Assembly (NCBI GenBank): GCA_938039675.1 | Contig: CALHUI010000014.1 | Location: 62,001 to 126,000, forward strand | Reading direction: 5' to 3' | DNA from: an uncultured Cytophagales bacterium | GTDB taxonomy: Bacteria > Bacteroidota > Bacteroidia > Cytophagales > Thermoflexibacteraceae | Length of the DNA stretch: 64,000 bases | Shown: positions 26,755-36,241 of the stretch, piece by piece | How the letters are laid out: the number at the start of each line of letters is the position of its first letter | How positions within the stretch are numbered: the first letter of the stretch is position 1 | Translations under genes and position numbers: made by a program | Notes under the pieces: model-generated | What the model saw: only the letters and a program-made list of their open reading frames with translations | What the model was told of the DNA's origin: nothing | Database searches by the model: none

Positions 26755-29700
26755 ATGAAAACACTACATTACTACCTTAGGCTGCTGCTGATGATGATGA
26801 TAGCCAGTAACAGCCTGAACGTTTGGGCACAACGCAGCAACCGTTCAGCAGAAGCGGCAACAACGGTCGCTAACAACTCACTGCCTGAAAAATTTGTTTA
26901 CTGGCGCAGTATTGGCCCCTTCCGTGGTGGGCGCTCTTGTGCTGTAACAGGCGTAAATGGCCAGCCAAATTTGTTTTACATGGGTGCTACCGGCGGCGGC
27001 GTATGGAAAACCACTGACGGCGGCAACAGTTGGACAAACATTTCCGACGGATTTTTTGGGGGCTCTATCGGTGCAATTGCAGTGGCAGAATCTGACCCGA
27101 ACGTGATTTATGTAGGCGGCGGCGAAAAAACTGTGCGCGGTAACGTATCTCATGGATATGGTATGTGGAAAAGTATGGACGCAGGCAAAACCTGGCAGTC
27201 CATCGGCTTGGAAGACAGCCGCCACATCGGGCGCATCCGCGTGCATCCTAAAAACCCCGATTTGGTGTATGTGGCAGTAATGGGGCACTTGTTCGGACCG
27301 CATGAACAGCGCGGTGTTTACCGCAGCAAAGACGGCGGCAAAACGTGGGAACGCATCCTGTTTGCCAACAATCAGGCGGGCGCAGTGGACTTAATTTTAG
27401 ACCCTAACAACCCGCGCATTATGTATGCCTCCACTTGGCGCGTTATCCGCACGCCTTACAGCATGGAAAGCGGCGGCGAAGGTTCGGCACTTTGGAAAAG
27501 TACCGACGGCGGCGATACGTGGAAAAATATTTCGGGCAACAAAGGCCTACCCAAAGGCACACTGGGCATTATTGGTGTTACGGTTTCTCCGAAAAACTCC
27601 AACCGCGTATGGGCTATTATAGAAGCTAATGAAGGCGGCGTTTTCCGCTCCGATGACGGCGGCGAAACATGGATGAAAACCAATGAAGACCGTGCCTTGC
27701 GCCAACGCGCATGGTACTATACGCGCATTTATGCCGACACACAAAACGAAGACATGGTCTATGTCCTAAACGTTAGCTATCACCGCAGCAAAGACGGCGG
27801 GCGAACCTTCCAAGCATTCAACGCTCCTCACGGCGACCACCACGACCTCTGGATTTCATCTGTCAATAACCAAAGCATGATTATTGGCGATGACGGCGGC
27901 GCACAAGTCAGCCAAGACGGCGGCACGAACTGGACAACCTACCACAACCAGCCAACCGCGCAATTTTACCGCGTAACGACCGATAATCATTTCCCGTATC
28001 GCATCTACGTTGCCCAGCAGGACAATTCTACCTTGCGCATTGCGCATCGCAGTTTTTCCAACGGCGGCATCACCGAAAAAGACTGGGAAGAAACCGCAGG
28101 CGGTGAAAGCGGACACATTGCTGTTAATCCGCAAAATAACGACATCGTATTCGGCGGCTCCTACGGCGGCTTCTTAGAGCGATTAGACCACAGTACGGGC
28201 GAATCGCGCAATGTAAACATTTATCCCGAAAACCCGATGGGCAGCGGCGCAGAAGGCATGAAATACCGCTTCCAGTGGAACTTCCCGATTTTCTACTCTC
28301 CGCATGACCCCAATACACTCTATGCAGCGGGCAATCACCTGTTCAAAACCACCAACGAAGGCCAAAGTTGGCAGATAATTAGCCCCGATTTGACGCGCAA
28401 CGTAGCCGACCGCATGAAGGCATCAGGCGGGCCTATCACCAAAGACAACACAGGCGTAGAATACTACTGCACCATTTTTGCCGCCTGTGAGTCGCCATAC
28501 GAAAAAGACCTGCTCTGGGCAGGCAGCGACGACGGCCTAATCCATATCAGCCGCGACGGTGGCAAAAACTGGGAAAACGTAACACCCCCCGCCTCCATCA
28601 TGCCCGAATGGATGATGATTAACAGCATAGAGCCGCATCCTTTCGTTAAAGGAGGCGCTTATGTGGCAGGCACGCGCTATAAAATGGACGATTTCCAGCC
28701 CTACCTGTTCGTAACTACTGACTACGGCAAAACCTGGCGAAAAATCACCAACGGTATCAAAAAAGACCACTTCACCCGCGTGCTGCGTGCCGACCCCGTA
28801 CGTAAAGGATTGCTCTTTGCCGGAACGGAAAGCGGCATGTACATTTCTTTTGACGACGGCGCAAATTGGCAAAGTCTGCAATTCAACCTGCCTATTGTAC
28901 CCATCACCGACCTGACCATCAAAGACGGCGACCTGATTGCCGCTACGCAAGGCCGCAGCCTCTGGCTCATTGACGACCTAACACCACTCCGCAACTGGCA
29001 ACCTGCCACTGCCCAAAAAGCGTTTGAGTTGTACCAGCCGCGCCCTGCCTACCGCATAGGAGGAGGCAACGCTTACAGAAATCCTAAACTACACGGCGAA
29101 AACCTCAACAGTGGCGTTATGGTACAGTTTTTCCTGAAAAATGCACCCGATTCGGCCAATGTGGTAACGCTGGAATTTATGGACAAAGACCAAAAACTGA
29201 TTAAGCGCTATGCAAGCAATGCCAAAGAACGCCGCGAGCAATTAGAAGCGCAAGCAGGCGGCAACCGTTTCTTTTGGAACATGCGCTACCCCGATGCCGA
29301 AGGTTTTGATGGGCTGATTTTGTGGGGTGGTGGCTTGCAAGGGCCGCCGGCTGTTCCCGGCAACTACTTTGTCAAACTGAAAGTCGGTAAAGATTCTGCC
29401 GTGCAGGCGTTTGAAATCAGCAAAGACCCGCGCTCTAAGGCTACGCAAGAAGATTTGCAGGCACAGTTTACTTTCCTTACCGAAGTGCGCGACAAACTAA
29501 CCGAAACGCACAAAGCCATCAAAAACATCCGCGCCATGCGCGAGCAACTCAATGCCTACACCAAACGCTTAGACAAAACCAAAGACAAAGATTTGCTTGA
29601 CCAAATCGGCCACACACAGAAGCAAATGACCGAAATAGAGGAAGCGCTTTATCAAACCAAAAACCGCAGCGGACAAGACCCACTCAACTTCCCGATTCGC

Positions 29701-29904
29701 CTCAATAACAAACTGAGCGACTTGGCGGGGGTAGTAGGTTCGGGCAACTTCCGCCCTACCGACCAAGCAGTAGCGGTTAAAAATGACATCACAGCCAAAA
29801 TTGATGCGGAACTGGTAAAACTGAAAGCCATTTTCAGCAATGAGTTACCTAAGCTCAATGAGGCTATCAAAGCGAAAAATCTGGATGCCATTGTGCTGCC
29901 CTAA
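26755..29904 (+). CDS. Exported sortilin/VPS10-like BNR (Asp-box) propeller protein
   Basis: 1049 residues from ATG 26755, after which the signal peptide (MKTLHYYLRLLLMMMIASNS, ending VWAQ) begins; a TTG 18 bases earlier is less likely. About eleven Asp-box motifs are present (KTTDGGNSWT, KSMDAGKTWQ, RSKDGGKTWE, KSTDGGDTWK, RSDDGGETWM and so on to ISFDDGANWQ), forming one or two beta-propellers over residues 40-740. The WRSIGPFRGGRSCAVTG start is typical of a large Bacteroidota family annotated as glycosyl hydrolase or VPS10 domain protein, mostly without proven activity. The C-terminal ~300 residues have an Ig-like part and a Lys/Glu-rich helical part. Predicted periplasmic or secreted; function unknown. 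Confidence 0.9.
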   Translation: MKTLHYYLRLLLMMMIASNSLNVWAQRSNRSAEAATTVANNSLPEKFVYWRSIGPFRGGRSCAVTGVNGQPNLFYMGATGGGVWKTTDGGNSWTNISDGFFGGSIGAIAVAESDPNVIYVGGGEKTVRGNVSHGYGMWKSMDAGKTWQSIGLEDSRHIGRIRVHPKNPDLVYVAVMGHLFGPHEQRGVYRSKDGGKTWERILFANNQAGAVDLILDPNNPRIMYASTWRVIRTPYSMESGGEGSALWKSTDGGDTWKNISGNKGLPKGTLGIIGVTVSPKNSNRVWAIIEANEGGVFRSDDGGETWMKTNEDRALRQRAWYYTRIYADTQNEDMVYVLNVSYHRSKDGGRTFQAFNAPHGDHHDLWISSVNNQSMIIGDDGGAQVSQDGGTNWTTYHNQPTAQFYRVTTDNHFPYRIYVAQQDNSTLRIAHRSFSNGGITEKDWEETAGGESGHIAVNPQNNDIVFGGSYGGFLERLDHSTGESRNVNIYPENPMGSGAEGMKYRFQWNFPIFYSPHDPNTLYAAGNHLFKTTNEGQSWQIISPDLTRNVADRMKASGGPITKDNTGVEYYCTIFAACESPYEKDLLWAGSDDGLIHISRDGGKNWENVTPPASIMPEWMMINSIEPHPFVKGGAYVAGTRYKMDDFQPYLFVTTDYGKTWRKITNGIKKDHFTRVLRADPVRKGLLFAGTESGMYISFDDGANWQSLQFNLPIVPITDLTIKDGDLIAATQGRSLWLIDDLTPLRNWQPATAQKAFELYQPRPAYRIGGGNAYRNPKLHGENLNSGVMVQFFLKNAPDSANVVTLEFMDKDQKLIKRYASNAKERREQLEAQAGGNRFFWNMRYPDAEGFDGLILWGGGLQGPPAVPGNYFVKLKVGKDSAVQAFEISKDPRSKATQEDLQAQFTFLTEVRDKLTETHKAIKNIRAMREQLNAYTKRLDKTKDKDLLDQIGHTQKQMTEIEEALYQTKNRSGQDPLNFPIRLNNKLSDLAGVVGSGNFRPTDQAVAVKNDITAKIDAELVKLKAIFSNELPKLNEAIKAKNLDAIVLP

Positions 29905-29920
29905 CCGATAAGCAGACAAA

Positions 29921-29965
29921 AATCAACCCCCTGACAGTTTTCAAAGCCTGTCAGGGGGGTTATGG
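29921..29965. terminator. Strong hairpin between convergent genes
   Basis: Perfect 11-bp stem CCCCCTGACAG/CTGTCAGGGGG (29927-29937 with 29948-29958). A T-rich tail follows on the minus strand (complement of 29917-29926), so it serves best as terminator of the leftward regulator gene, and may also stop rightward transcription. Confidence 0.7.
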
Positions 29966-29982
29966 CCATTCATCATTTTTAT

Positions 29983-31137
29983 TTACACGTACTTCCGCAC
30001 ATCATCTGCCGTAATTTCTGTGCCGCTCATAATCACCAAGCGTTCAATCACATTGCGCAATTCGCGGATATTGCCCGTCCATTCGTAATTTTTAAGCATT
30101 TCCATCGCTTCAGGGGTGATGGTCTTTTTGGCTGCACCGTAGTCATCGGCAATGTCTTGCAAAAAGTAATCTGCCAGTAATGGAATATCCTCCTTGCGGT
30201 CTTTCAGCGGTGGCACATGAATCACAATTACGCTAAGGCGATGGTACAAGTCTTCACGGAAACGCCCCTGTTTAATTTCCTCTTTCAAATCTTTGTTGGT
30301 AGCTGCCAGCACGCGCACGTTCACTTTGATTTCCTTGTCGCCGCCGACACGGGATATTTTGTTTTCCTGCAAAGCGCGCAGCACTTTTGCCTGTGCCGAA
30401 AGGCTCATATCGCCGATTTCGTCGAGGAACAGCGTGCCGCCGTTGGCCAATTCAAACTTGCCGATGCGTTGCTTCACGGCAGAAGTAAAAGAGCCTTTTT
30501 CGTGGCCAAACAACTCACTTTCAATTAGTTCTGAGGGAATAGCGGCACAGTTTACCTCTATCAGCGGGCCTTTGGCGCGGTTGCTGAGGGCATGTATGGC
30601 CTTTGCAACCAATTCTTTGCCCGAACCGTTGGAGCCTGTAATCAGTACGCGGGCATCGGTAGGTGCCACTTTGGCAATCATCTCTTTCACATGGCGCAAC
30701 GCCTCCGACTCCCCAATCATCCGGCTGCCCTTGTTAATAATTTTTTTGCGCAACACGCGGGTCTCCTCTACCAGTGAAGATTTATCCAACGCATTGCGAA
30801 GCGTTACCAGCAGACGGTTCAAGTCGGGTGGTTTGGAAATAAAATCGTACGCACCTTTTTTGGTAGCCTCTACGGCAGTTTCAATAGAGCCATGTGCCGA
30901 AATCATAATGAATTGTGTATTCTTGCCCAGTTCCATTGCTTTTTCCAGCACCTCAATACCGTCCATTTTAGGCATTTTTATATCGCAAAGGCAGATGTCA
31001 AAATCTTGGGCTTTTAGCTTTTCTAATCCTTCTTCGCCGTCTTTGGCTTCATCCACCTCATATTTTTCATATTCCAAAATCTCCCGCAGCGAATAGCGGA
31101 TACTTTTTTCATCGTCAATAATCAGAACCTTTGGCAT
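29983..31137 (-). CDS. Receiver-AAA+ (NtrC-like) response regulator lacking a Fis-type DNA-binding domain
   Basis: 384 residues from ATG 31137 (MPKVLIIDDEKSIRYSL), where the receiver domain begins; an ATG at 31170 would add 11 residues. Receiver about 1-120 with phospho-acceptor Asp in CDIKMPKMDG and switch lysine in FISKPPD. AAA+ domain about 140-375: Walker A ITGSNGSGKELVAKAI, Walker B GGTLFLDEIGDM, arginine finger region FREDLYHRLSV. The sigma-54-contact loop, normally GAFTGA, reads GSFTSA, and the protein ends at ITADDVRKYV right after the AAA+ lid without the usual C-terminal helix-turn-helix. Such Bacteroidota proteins exist, but how they choose targets is unclear. The partner kinase is not adjacent. 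Confidence 0.9.
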   Translation of the reverse strand: MPKVLIIDDEKSIRYSLREILEYEKYEVDEAKDGEEGLEKLKAQDFDICLCDIKMPKMDGIEVLEKAMELGKNTQFIMISAHGSIETAVEATKKGAYDFISKPPDLNRLLVTLRNALDKSSLVEETRVLRKKIINKGSRMIGESEALRHVKEMIAKVAPTDARVLITGSNGSGKELVAKAIHALSNRAKGPLIEVNCAAIPSELIESELFGHEKGSFTSAVKQRIGKFELANGGTLFLDEIGDMSLSAQAKVLRALQENKISRVGGDKEIKVNVRVLAATNKDLKEEIKQGRFREDLYHRLSVIVIHVPPLKDRKEDIPLLADYFLQDIADDYGAAKKTITPEAMEMLKNYEWTGNIRELRNVIERLVIMSGTEITADDVRKYV

Positions 31138-31228
31138 ATTGGGGTGGTTGTTAGAGTGTACTTGCGGCATTTAAACAGAAATTTGCGGCAATTTTATGAA
31201 TTTTGCAAACAAGCAACTCTTTGTTCTT

Positions 31229-31759
31229 ATGGAAATAACAAGCCCTTCAAACGATATTATCATCAACCGCGTAGCCAACAGCGGCCTGATTACCATAGAT
31301 TTAGAAGATTTTTACCACCCGGGAGAACGCATTGTGTACGACCTGAAACAAAATCTGTTTCAGGAGCTGTTGCTGCGCGAAAAAGACTTCCGTGAGTTCC
31401 TGAAAACACACGACTGGACACAATATGCAGGCAAAAATGTAGCCGTAACCTGTACGGCAGATGCCATTGTACCCTCGTGGGCTTACATGCTGCTGGCAGT
31501 ACACTTGACACCACATGCGCACATGGTGGTTTTTGGAACACTTGATGACTTAGAAGATGCGCTTTTTCGCGATGCACTGGCAGCCATCAACCCCAAAGAC
31601 TACCGCGATGCCAGAGTGGTGGTAAAAGGATGCAGCAAATATTCCGTGCCGCTTTCCGCTTATGTAGAAATCAGTCGCAAGTTGCAGCCCGTTGTTGCCT
31701 CATTGATGTACGGCGAACCATGCAGCACCGTGCCCATCTATAAGCGCAAGAAATCGTAA
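31229..31759 (+). CDS. DUF2480 family protein
   Basis: 176 residues from ATG 31229 (MEITSPSNDIIINRVANSGL), which fits the family start; an in-frame ATG at 31196 would add 11 residues. The pattern IDLEDFYHPGERIVYDL near the N terminus and GEPCSTVPIYKRKKS at the C terminus mark DUF2480, a Bacteroidota family of unknown function. No signal peptide or membrane helix; cytoplasmic. Divergent from the receiver-AAA+ regulator. I can assign no function. Confidence 0.8.
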   Translation: MEITSPSNDIIINRVANSGLITIDLEDFYHPGERIVYDLKQNLFQELLLREKDFREFLKTHDWTQYAGKNVAVTCTADAIVPSWAYMLLAVHLTPHAHMVVFGTLDDLEDALFRDALAAINPKDYRDARVVVKGCSKYSVPLSAYVEISRKLQPVVASLMYGEPCSTVPIYKRKKS

Positions 31760-32166
31760 AGTAAACGCATCAAAGCGCTCTATCCGAAATGCCAATTTTT
31801 GGGCTCGCTTATTTCCCTCAGAATTTTCAGCCAAGCCGATGTCTCTATAATGAGCAGCGAACCTTTTTTCAGCCTTACCTACTTTGCAGAGCTTGTTGCA
31901 TTGCCACACCGATTGCAGCACCTCAAATCCTAATACCTGACTGTAAAAATTAACTATTTGTGCCGAATTTTTGACCGTCAGTTGAAGTATCACACTGCCT
32001 GCAACAGACGCGGGCGCATTGCAACAAATGCTTTTTCCTGCCCTATTGCTGTCAAAAAAAGTTAAAAACACGGAATAAGTGCGCTGATTGATGGCTTCAT
32101 TGTTCTACATACTTTATGTATATGCAGCAATGTAGTAGATTTACCCTCAAATCAATCCTTCACACC
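31760..32166. other. Gene-poor stretch with one doubtful leftward frame
   Basis: 407 bases between DUF2480 and DUF2911. A minus-strand frame (32071-31700, GTG start, 123 codons) runs through it and into the end of the DUF2480 gene. Its product (for example QIVNFYSQVLGFEVLQSVWQ) has no signal peptide or motif I recognise and uses a non-ATG start; it may be chance or a decayed repeat. No RNA gene seen. Confidence 0.4.
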
Positions 32167-32673
32167 ATGAAAAACACAGTTGTTTTTTTCTTTTTATGCC
32201 TGCTGATGAGCTTTGCTGCTCAGGCACAAGACAAGCAACCTGCAAGCCCTGCGGCTTCGGTTTCTGAAAAGATTGGCGATGTGGTCGTTACGATAAATTA
32301 TTCTCAGCCCTCTGTAAAAGGTCGCAAAATTTGGGGCGGACTTGTTCCCTACGGGCAAGTGTGGCGCACAGGAGCCAACAAGGCAACAACCTTTGAAGTA
32401 AGCGAAGATGTTACCATTGAAGGTAAAAAATTAACTAAAGGTAAGTATGCACTGTTTACTATTCCCGGCGAAAATGAGTGGACAATCATTTTCAACAGCA
32501 AACACGACCAGTGGGGTGCTTACGACTACAAAGAAGCAGAAGATGTACTGCGCGTACAAGTAAAACCTGCCCCTGCCGATGAGCATTTTGAGGCCATGAC
32601 TTTTGACATTAATAAAGATGGCATTGTCAGCCTGTTGTGGGAAAAAATGCGGGTAAGTTTTCAGGTAAAATAA
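32167..32673 (+). CDS. DUF2911 exported protein
   Basis: 168 residues from ATG 32167, where a clean signal peptide begins (MKNTVVFFFLCLLMSFAAQA, cleaved before QDKQ). The body is a DUF2911 domain: VVTINYSQPSVKGRKIWGGL, VPYGQVWRTGANKATTFEVS, then KGKYALFTIPGENEWTIIFN and a C-terminal beta-sheet. The family is common and periplasmic or secreted in Bacteroidota; function unknown. Stand-alone gene followed by a hairpin terminator. Confidence 0.9.
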   Translation: MKNTVVFFFLCLLMSFAAQAQDKQPASPAASVSEKIGDVVVTINYSQPSVKGRKIWGGLVPYGQVWRTGANKATTFEVSEDVTIEGKKLTKGKYALFTIPGENEWTIIFNSKHDQWGAYDYKEAEDVLRVQVKPAPADEHFEAMTFDINKDGIVSLLWEKMRVSFQVK

Positions 32674-32694
32674 GCCTTTGTCGGTTGTTTCAAG

Positions 32695-32735
32695 ACGGGC
32701 ACTGCCGATATTTTGCGGTGTCCGTTTTAATTTTC
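32695..32735 (+). terminator. Terminator of the DUF2911 gene
   Basis: Eleven-base-pair stem with two G-T pairs (32695-32705 with 32715-32725), 9-base loop, then TTTTAATTTT, 21 bases after the stop codon. Its tail overlaps the 3' end of the convergent pseudogene. Confidence 0.7.
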
Positions 32736-34442
32736 AAGGGAGTTGGTTGCATCCACAATTTTATGGATAATACCATCCAATTCTTTTGCCGTAATGTTAA
32801 GATAATTGACATATTGCCTTTTGTCTTCTTCTGTCTGATTGGGGTAGTTGTTCAGCAAGTTGCACAGTCCCAAAATATTAGCCACCGGACGGCGCAAATT
32901 GTGCGACTGTTGCCAAGCGATATCTTGCAGGATTTTGTTCTGTTGCAGAATACTATCCTGATATTTTTTCTGAGCGGTTACATCCTGTAAAATTACAACA
33001 ATAAATCGCCGGTTATTAGAAGTAAAAGAGTTCAGGCTTGCATCAATTGTGATTTCTCTACTGTCTTTGGTGAGTGCGGCTAAAAACCTGCCCATACGGA
33101 TAGGTTTCCCCCCTTCTTCCATATACCTTCTTTGCAACTGATTGTGGCCGCTCCTGAACCTTTCGGGAATCAGAAAATCAACAGCTCTACCCAGCACTTC
33201 ATCTGCTGCATAGCCGAAAACTTTTTCAAATTCGCTGTTTACGTATTGAATCATTCCCTCTTTATTGGTAATCAGCAATGGATGAGGAATAGTCTCAATA
33301 ATTTTTTGCAGTTGCTGGCGCCTTTCTTCCAAATTTTGCTCCCTTTCTTTCTGCAAGGTTATGTCTTGTACATTATATGCAATGCCTATGACATGCCGTT
33401 GCTCATCATGAACAGGTAAAAAAGAAAATCGCCAACATTTAGCCCCGTCTGTGCGTTCTAGCACAATACTTTCGCCTTGCAATACGCGCAGATAAACCGA
33501 TTTAAATTCATCTCTGTATTGGGGCAACACAAATCTAACGAATAATCACCTACTTGAGGGACTTTACCAAAAACCTCTTGGGCAACTTGCTGCGCTACCC
33601 GATTGCTATAACGAATCTTTAATTGAGTATCAATAAAGGCACTTGCTTCGGTGGTGCTGTTATAAATTGCCTGCAACATATGCTCTTGCTGCTCCAACTG
33701 ACGGATGTTTTTCTTTTCCTACGTAATATCCCTGAAAAATACGCTTAAACCTTCGGCAGAAGGATAAACAATGGCACTGAACCACTTGTCCAAATCGGGG
33801 TGGTAATCTTCAAACGTAGTACTGATACCGCTTTGTATGGCTTTGCGAAACTGTGGCGGGATAATTGTAATCAGGGGTATCGGGAAACAAATCCCACAAG
33901 CACTTACCCAATAACTTTTCGCGCGGCATGCCCAAGATTTTCTCGGCTACTTTGTTGATGCGTGTAAAGCACCATTGATTATCTAACTGGTAAAATCCGT
34001 CCTTGATTTGCTCAATAATAGTATCTATTTTTTGTGCAAATGTTTCAGTTTGCCGGCTTGCTCTTTCGGTTTCGGTAATGTCATAGCCTAAACAGAGGAT
34101 GCCTACGGGCACATTGTCTTTGTTTCTAAAAACAGAAAACTCACACGGAATCCGATGAAAATCGGTCTGCGAAGTATCGGGCTTGCGCAAATCTACCTTG
34201 ACAATTTTTTCGGGATTAGCCAAGCATTGCTCTACGGCTTGGCTGTAAATGGCATAATCTTCGGGATAAATAACAATAAGAGCAGATTTGCCAATAAAAT
34301 TTTCCGTAATAAACGAAAAACGCTTTTTGAAAACCTCGTTCACAAAAATATATTTACCCTCTAAGTCGATAGTAACCAAAAAGTAAGTCTCTGAACTTTT
34401 TAAACAGTGTGGCAACAGTGCGGCTATATTATCCTTACTCAT
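32727..34442 (-). pseudogene. Decayed multi-PAS sensor with histidine-kinase dimerisation segment
   Basis: Starts at ATG 34442 (MSKDNIAALLPHCLKSSETY) and encodes a first PAS unit and a second begun at CFTRINKVAEKILGMP. Near 33855-33860 an extra base breaks the frame (the other frame continues PQFRKAIQSGISTTFEDYHP and FRDIT), a TAG at 33721-33719 interrupts that frame between FRDIT and EKKNI, a third PAS unit follows, and around 33530 another shift is needed to continue LPQYRDEFKSVYLRV. The last frame (to 32727) has two further PAS units and ends with QQSHNLRRPVANILGLCNLL, a His-containing dimerisation helix typical of Bacteroidota PAS kinases, stopping before any ATPase domain. Three independent lesions make function unlikely. 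Originally a cytoplasmic multi-PAS sensor. Confidence 0.85.
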
Positions 34443-34510
34443 GAGACCCAAAAGTTAAATAAGTTGTATAAGGGTTGATGGATTCAATACCAAATGTACC
34501 TATTTTCAGC

Positions 34511-34560
34511 AAAAAGACACAACAGGCAATCGCATTTTGTCTTGCTAAGACTGCCTGTTG
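34511..34560 (-). terminator. Terminator of the arginine-deiminase-like gene
   Basis: Nine-base-pair stem CAACAGGCA/TGCCTGTTG (34520-34528 with 34552-34560) with a second small hairpin (TCTT/AAGA) in the loop; on the minus strand it is followed by GTCTTTTT. It is about 165 bases after the stop. Confidence 0.6.
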
Positions 34561-34726
34561 TAATGGTTGAATTAGTGAGTGAGCAGATTTTAAATACAAA
34601 GCGCGTTGCACGAGCCGTGCACTGTGGCAGATAACACGAATAAACGCCGATTCAGTTATTTTTACAACCTAATCTGCATAAAATCGCGTCATTTGCGCTT
34701 AAAAAAACGCCAAAAATCTTATTTAT

Positions 34727-36166
34727 TTATATCACACTGTCGCGCAGCAGCGGCATACTCATACAGTGCGAACCGCCACGAGCACGGGAAAGTTCGGCAG
34801 AAGGCAGCATAATCAGCGTGTCGGTGATGGTTTCGGGCGAAAGTATGCCGCTTTCAAATTGTTGCAACAAGTCCGCAGCCTTGATGATGTGGAAACCGTG
34901 CTTGGCGAAGGCTTCGGCAGTTTTGTCGTTGCGGTCGTAGCCAATAACAACACCGTCTTTCAGAGCCAGCAAGTTGCAGGAGTCTGTCCACTGCTCGCGC
35001 AGGCTGTACGGAAACTCATAATCGCCCGAATAGATAAATTGCGTAGGCTCGGTAGCGTGCAAATCGTTGCGGCTGATGTCGTCCAGCAGGTCTTCCATGT
35101 TATCGAACTCATGCGAATTCGTATCGCCGTTTACAAACTGTACAATTTTTAACTTGTTTTCATCGCCCTTTTTGTAAAACTTTTCCAACAAATCCTTTTC
35201 TTCCAAATTTCGCTTGGAAAATTTGCCGTACAACACCCACATATTGCGTTTTACCTGCGTAAATACTGTATCAATGTGCATGAAATCGCGCTTGGCAGGT
35301 ATTCGAATAACGGTAACTTTCTGCAACACATTGCGGCTGAACAGCGCCTGAATAATTTTATTAACAGCGTGCACGCTTGTCCGCTCGCTGATGCCGACCA
35401 GCAAATGGTTCGGGGCAACCATCATAATATCGCCGCCTTCCAGCGTAACCTGACGATTTTCGCGCTCTACACCGTCTAAGAGAAAAAACTGCTCATCATC
35501 AGGGATTTCAATAATGTTTTTGCGGATGCTTTCAAATGCCGGATGGTAGTAAAACACATAGCGGGCAATGAATGACTCGCGGCGGCGGGCTTCTTTGGCC
35601 GGACGGTTCAGCAAAATATGATTATTAATGGTAATGCCGATATCGCGCGTGAAGATAAAATTGGGAACAGGTGCAAAAATCATTTTTTCGTTGGGCAACG
35701 CGCCCGAAATGATGGTTTTTGCCAACAATCGCGGCTCTAATTGCAGCAATTCGCTTTGCAAGGCGAAAGAACACCGTTCTAGCGCTGCAACAGAAGCCAC
35801 CAGCTCGCGGCGGATATCCGCATCCGCCAAAATATCGCCCAGCAGGTATTCAATATCCATCACCTTGTCAGAGGCATGAAAATGCGGGTCGTCGGGTTTA
35901 TAAAATGCACGATTTTTACGCGGGTCGTCAATTTCAGCCAACTTGCCGCGTATCTTTTCGGGGTCTAAAAAATACAATAGCGTTTTCACGTAATAGTCGT
36001 ACTCGTCGCGGCGCATGGTTTTCAGGTGAACGATGTCTTCAAAAAGCCAATCCTGTGCTTTTGAAGGGACGACCTTTGCCAGCCCACTGTCGGGGCTGTG
36101 GATAATGAGTCGGCGGAGTGTGCCGATTTCAGAGTTTACATGAACCATAAAATCAAAAATCTTCAT
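34727..36166 (-). CDS. Arginine-deiminase-like amidinotransferase-superfamily enzyme
   Basis: 479 residues from ATG 36166 (MKIFDFMVHVNSEIG); an upstream GTG is less likely. The fold of the guanidine-modifying superfamily is clear: VNSEIGTLRRLIIHSPD at the N terminus, PVPNFIFTRDIGI, the substrate-binding EGGDIMMV, the catalytic histidine strand RDFMHIDTVFT, and the catalytic cysteine in RARGGSHCMSMPL (about Cys468). Arginine deiminases hydrolyse arginine to citrulline and ammonia. This protein is some 70 residues longer than typical ArcA, with extra helices after residue 60 and an insert near 330-390. arcB and arcC are not adjacent, so the classical ADI pathway is not implied. Divergent from gdh. 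Confidence 0.85.
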   Translation of the reverse strand: MKIFDFMVHVNSEIGTLRRLIIHSPDSGLAKVVPSKAQDWLFEDIVHLKTMRRDEYDYYVKTLLYFLDPEKIRGKLAEIDDPRKNRAFYKPDDPHFHASDKVMDIEYLLGDILADADIRRELVASVAALERCSFALQSELLQLEPRLLAKTIISGALPNEKMIFAPVPNFIFTRDIGITINNHILLNRPAKEARRRESFIARYVFYYHPAFESIRKNIIEIPDDEQFFLLDGVERENRQVTLEGGDIMMVAPNHLLVGISERTSVHAVNKIIQALFSRNVLQKVTVIRIPAKRDFMHIDTVFTQVKRNMWVLYGKFSKRNLEEKDLLEKFYKKGDENKLKIVQFVNGDTNSHEFDNMEDLLDDISRNDLHATEPTQFIYSGDYEFPYSLREQWTDSCNLLALKDGVVIGYDRNDKTAEAFAKHGFHIIKAADLLQQFESGILSPETITDTLIMLPSAELSRARGGSHCMSMPLLRDSVI

Positions 36167-36177
36167 TTCAGCGGCAA

Positions 36178-36212
36178 TTTGGCAAATCACAACTAATATT
36201 TCTACATTTGCC
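36178..36212 (+). promoter_or_regulatory. Promoter of the glutamate dehydrogenase gene with overlapping inverted repeat
   Basis: TTTG (36178-36181), 21 bases, TACATTTG (36203-36210): matches the Bacteroidota promoter consensus and spacing, 31 bases before the ATG. GGCAAAT (36181-36187) and ATTTGCC (36206-36212) form a perfect 7-bp inverted repeat across both elements, a possible operator. Confidence 0.7.
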
Positions 36213-36241
36213 GCACCAATTCCAATAAATCAACAGTTGTT

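Noticed and set aside
30293-31096. 267-codon rightward frame over the receiver-AAA+ gene
   Set aside because: Antisense shadow; Ser-rich with no motifs, while the leftward frame has all AAA+ motifs.
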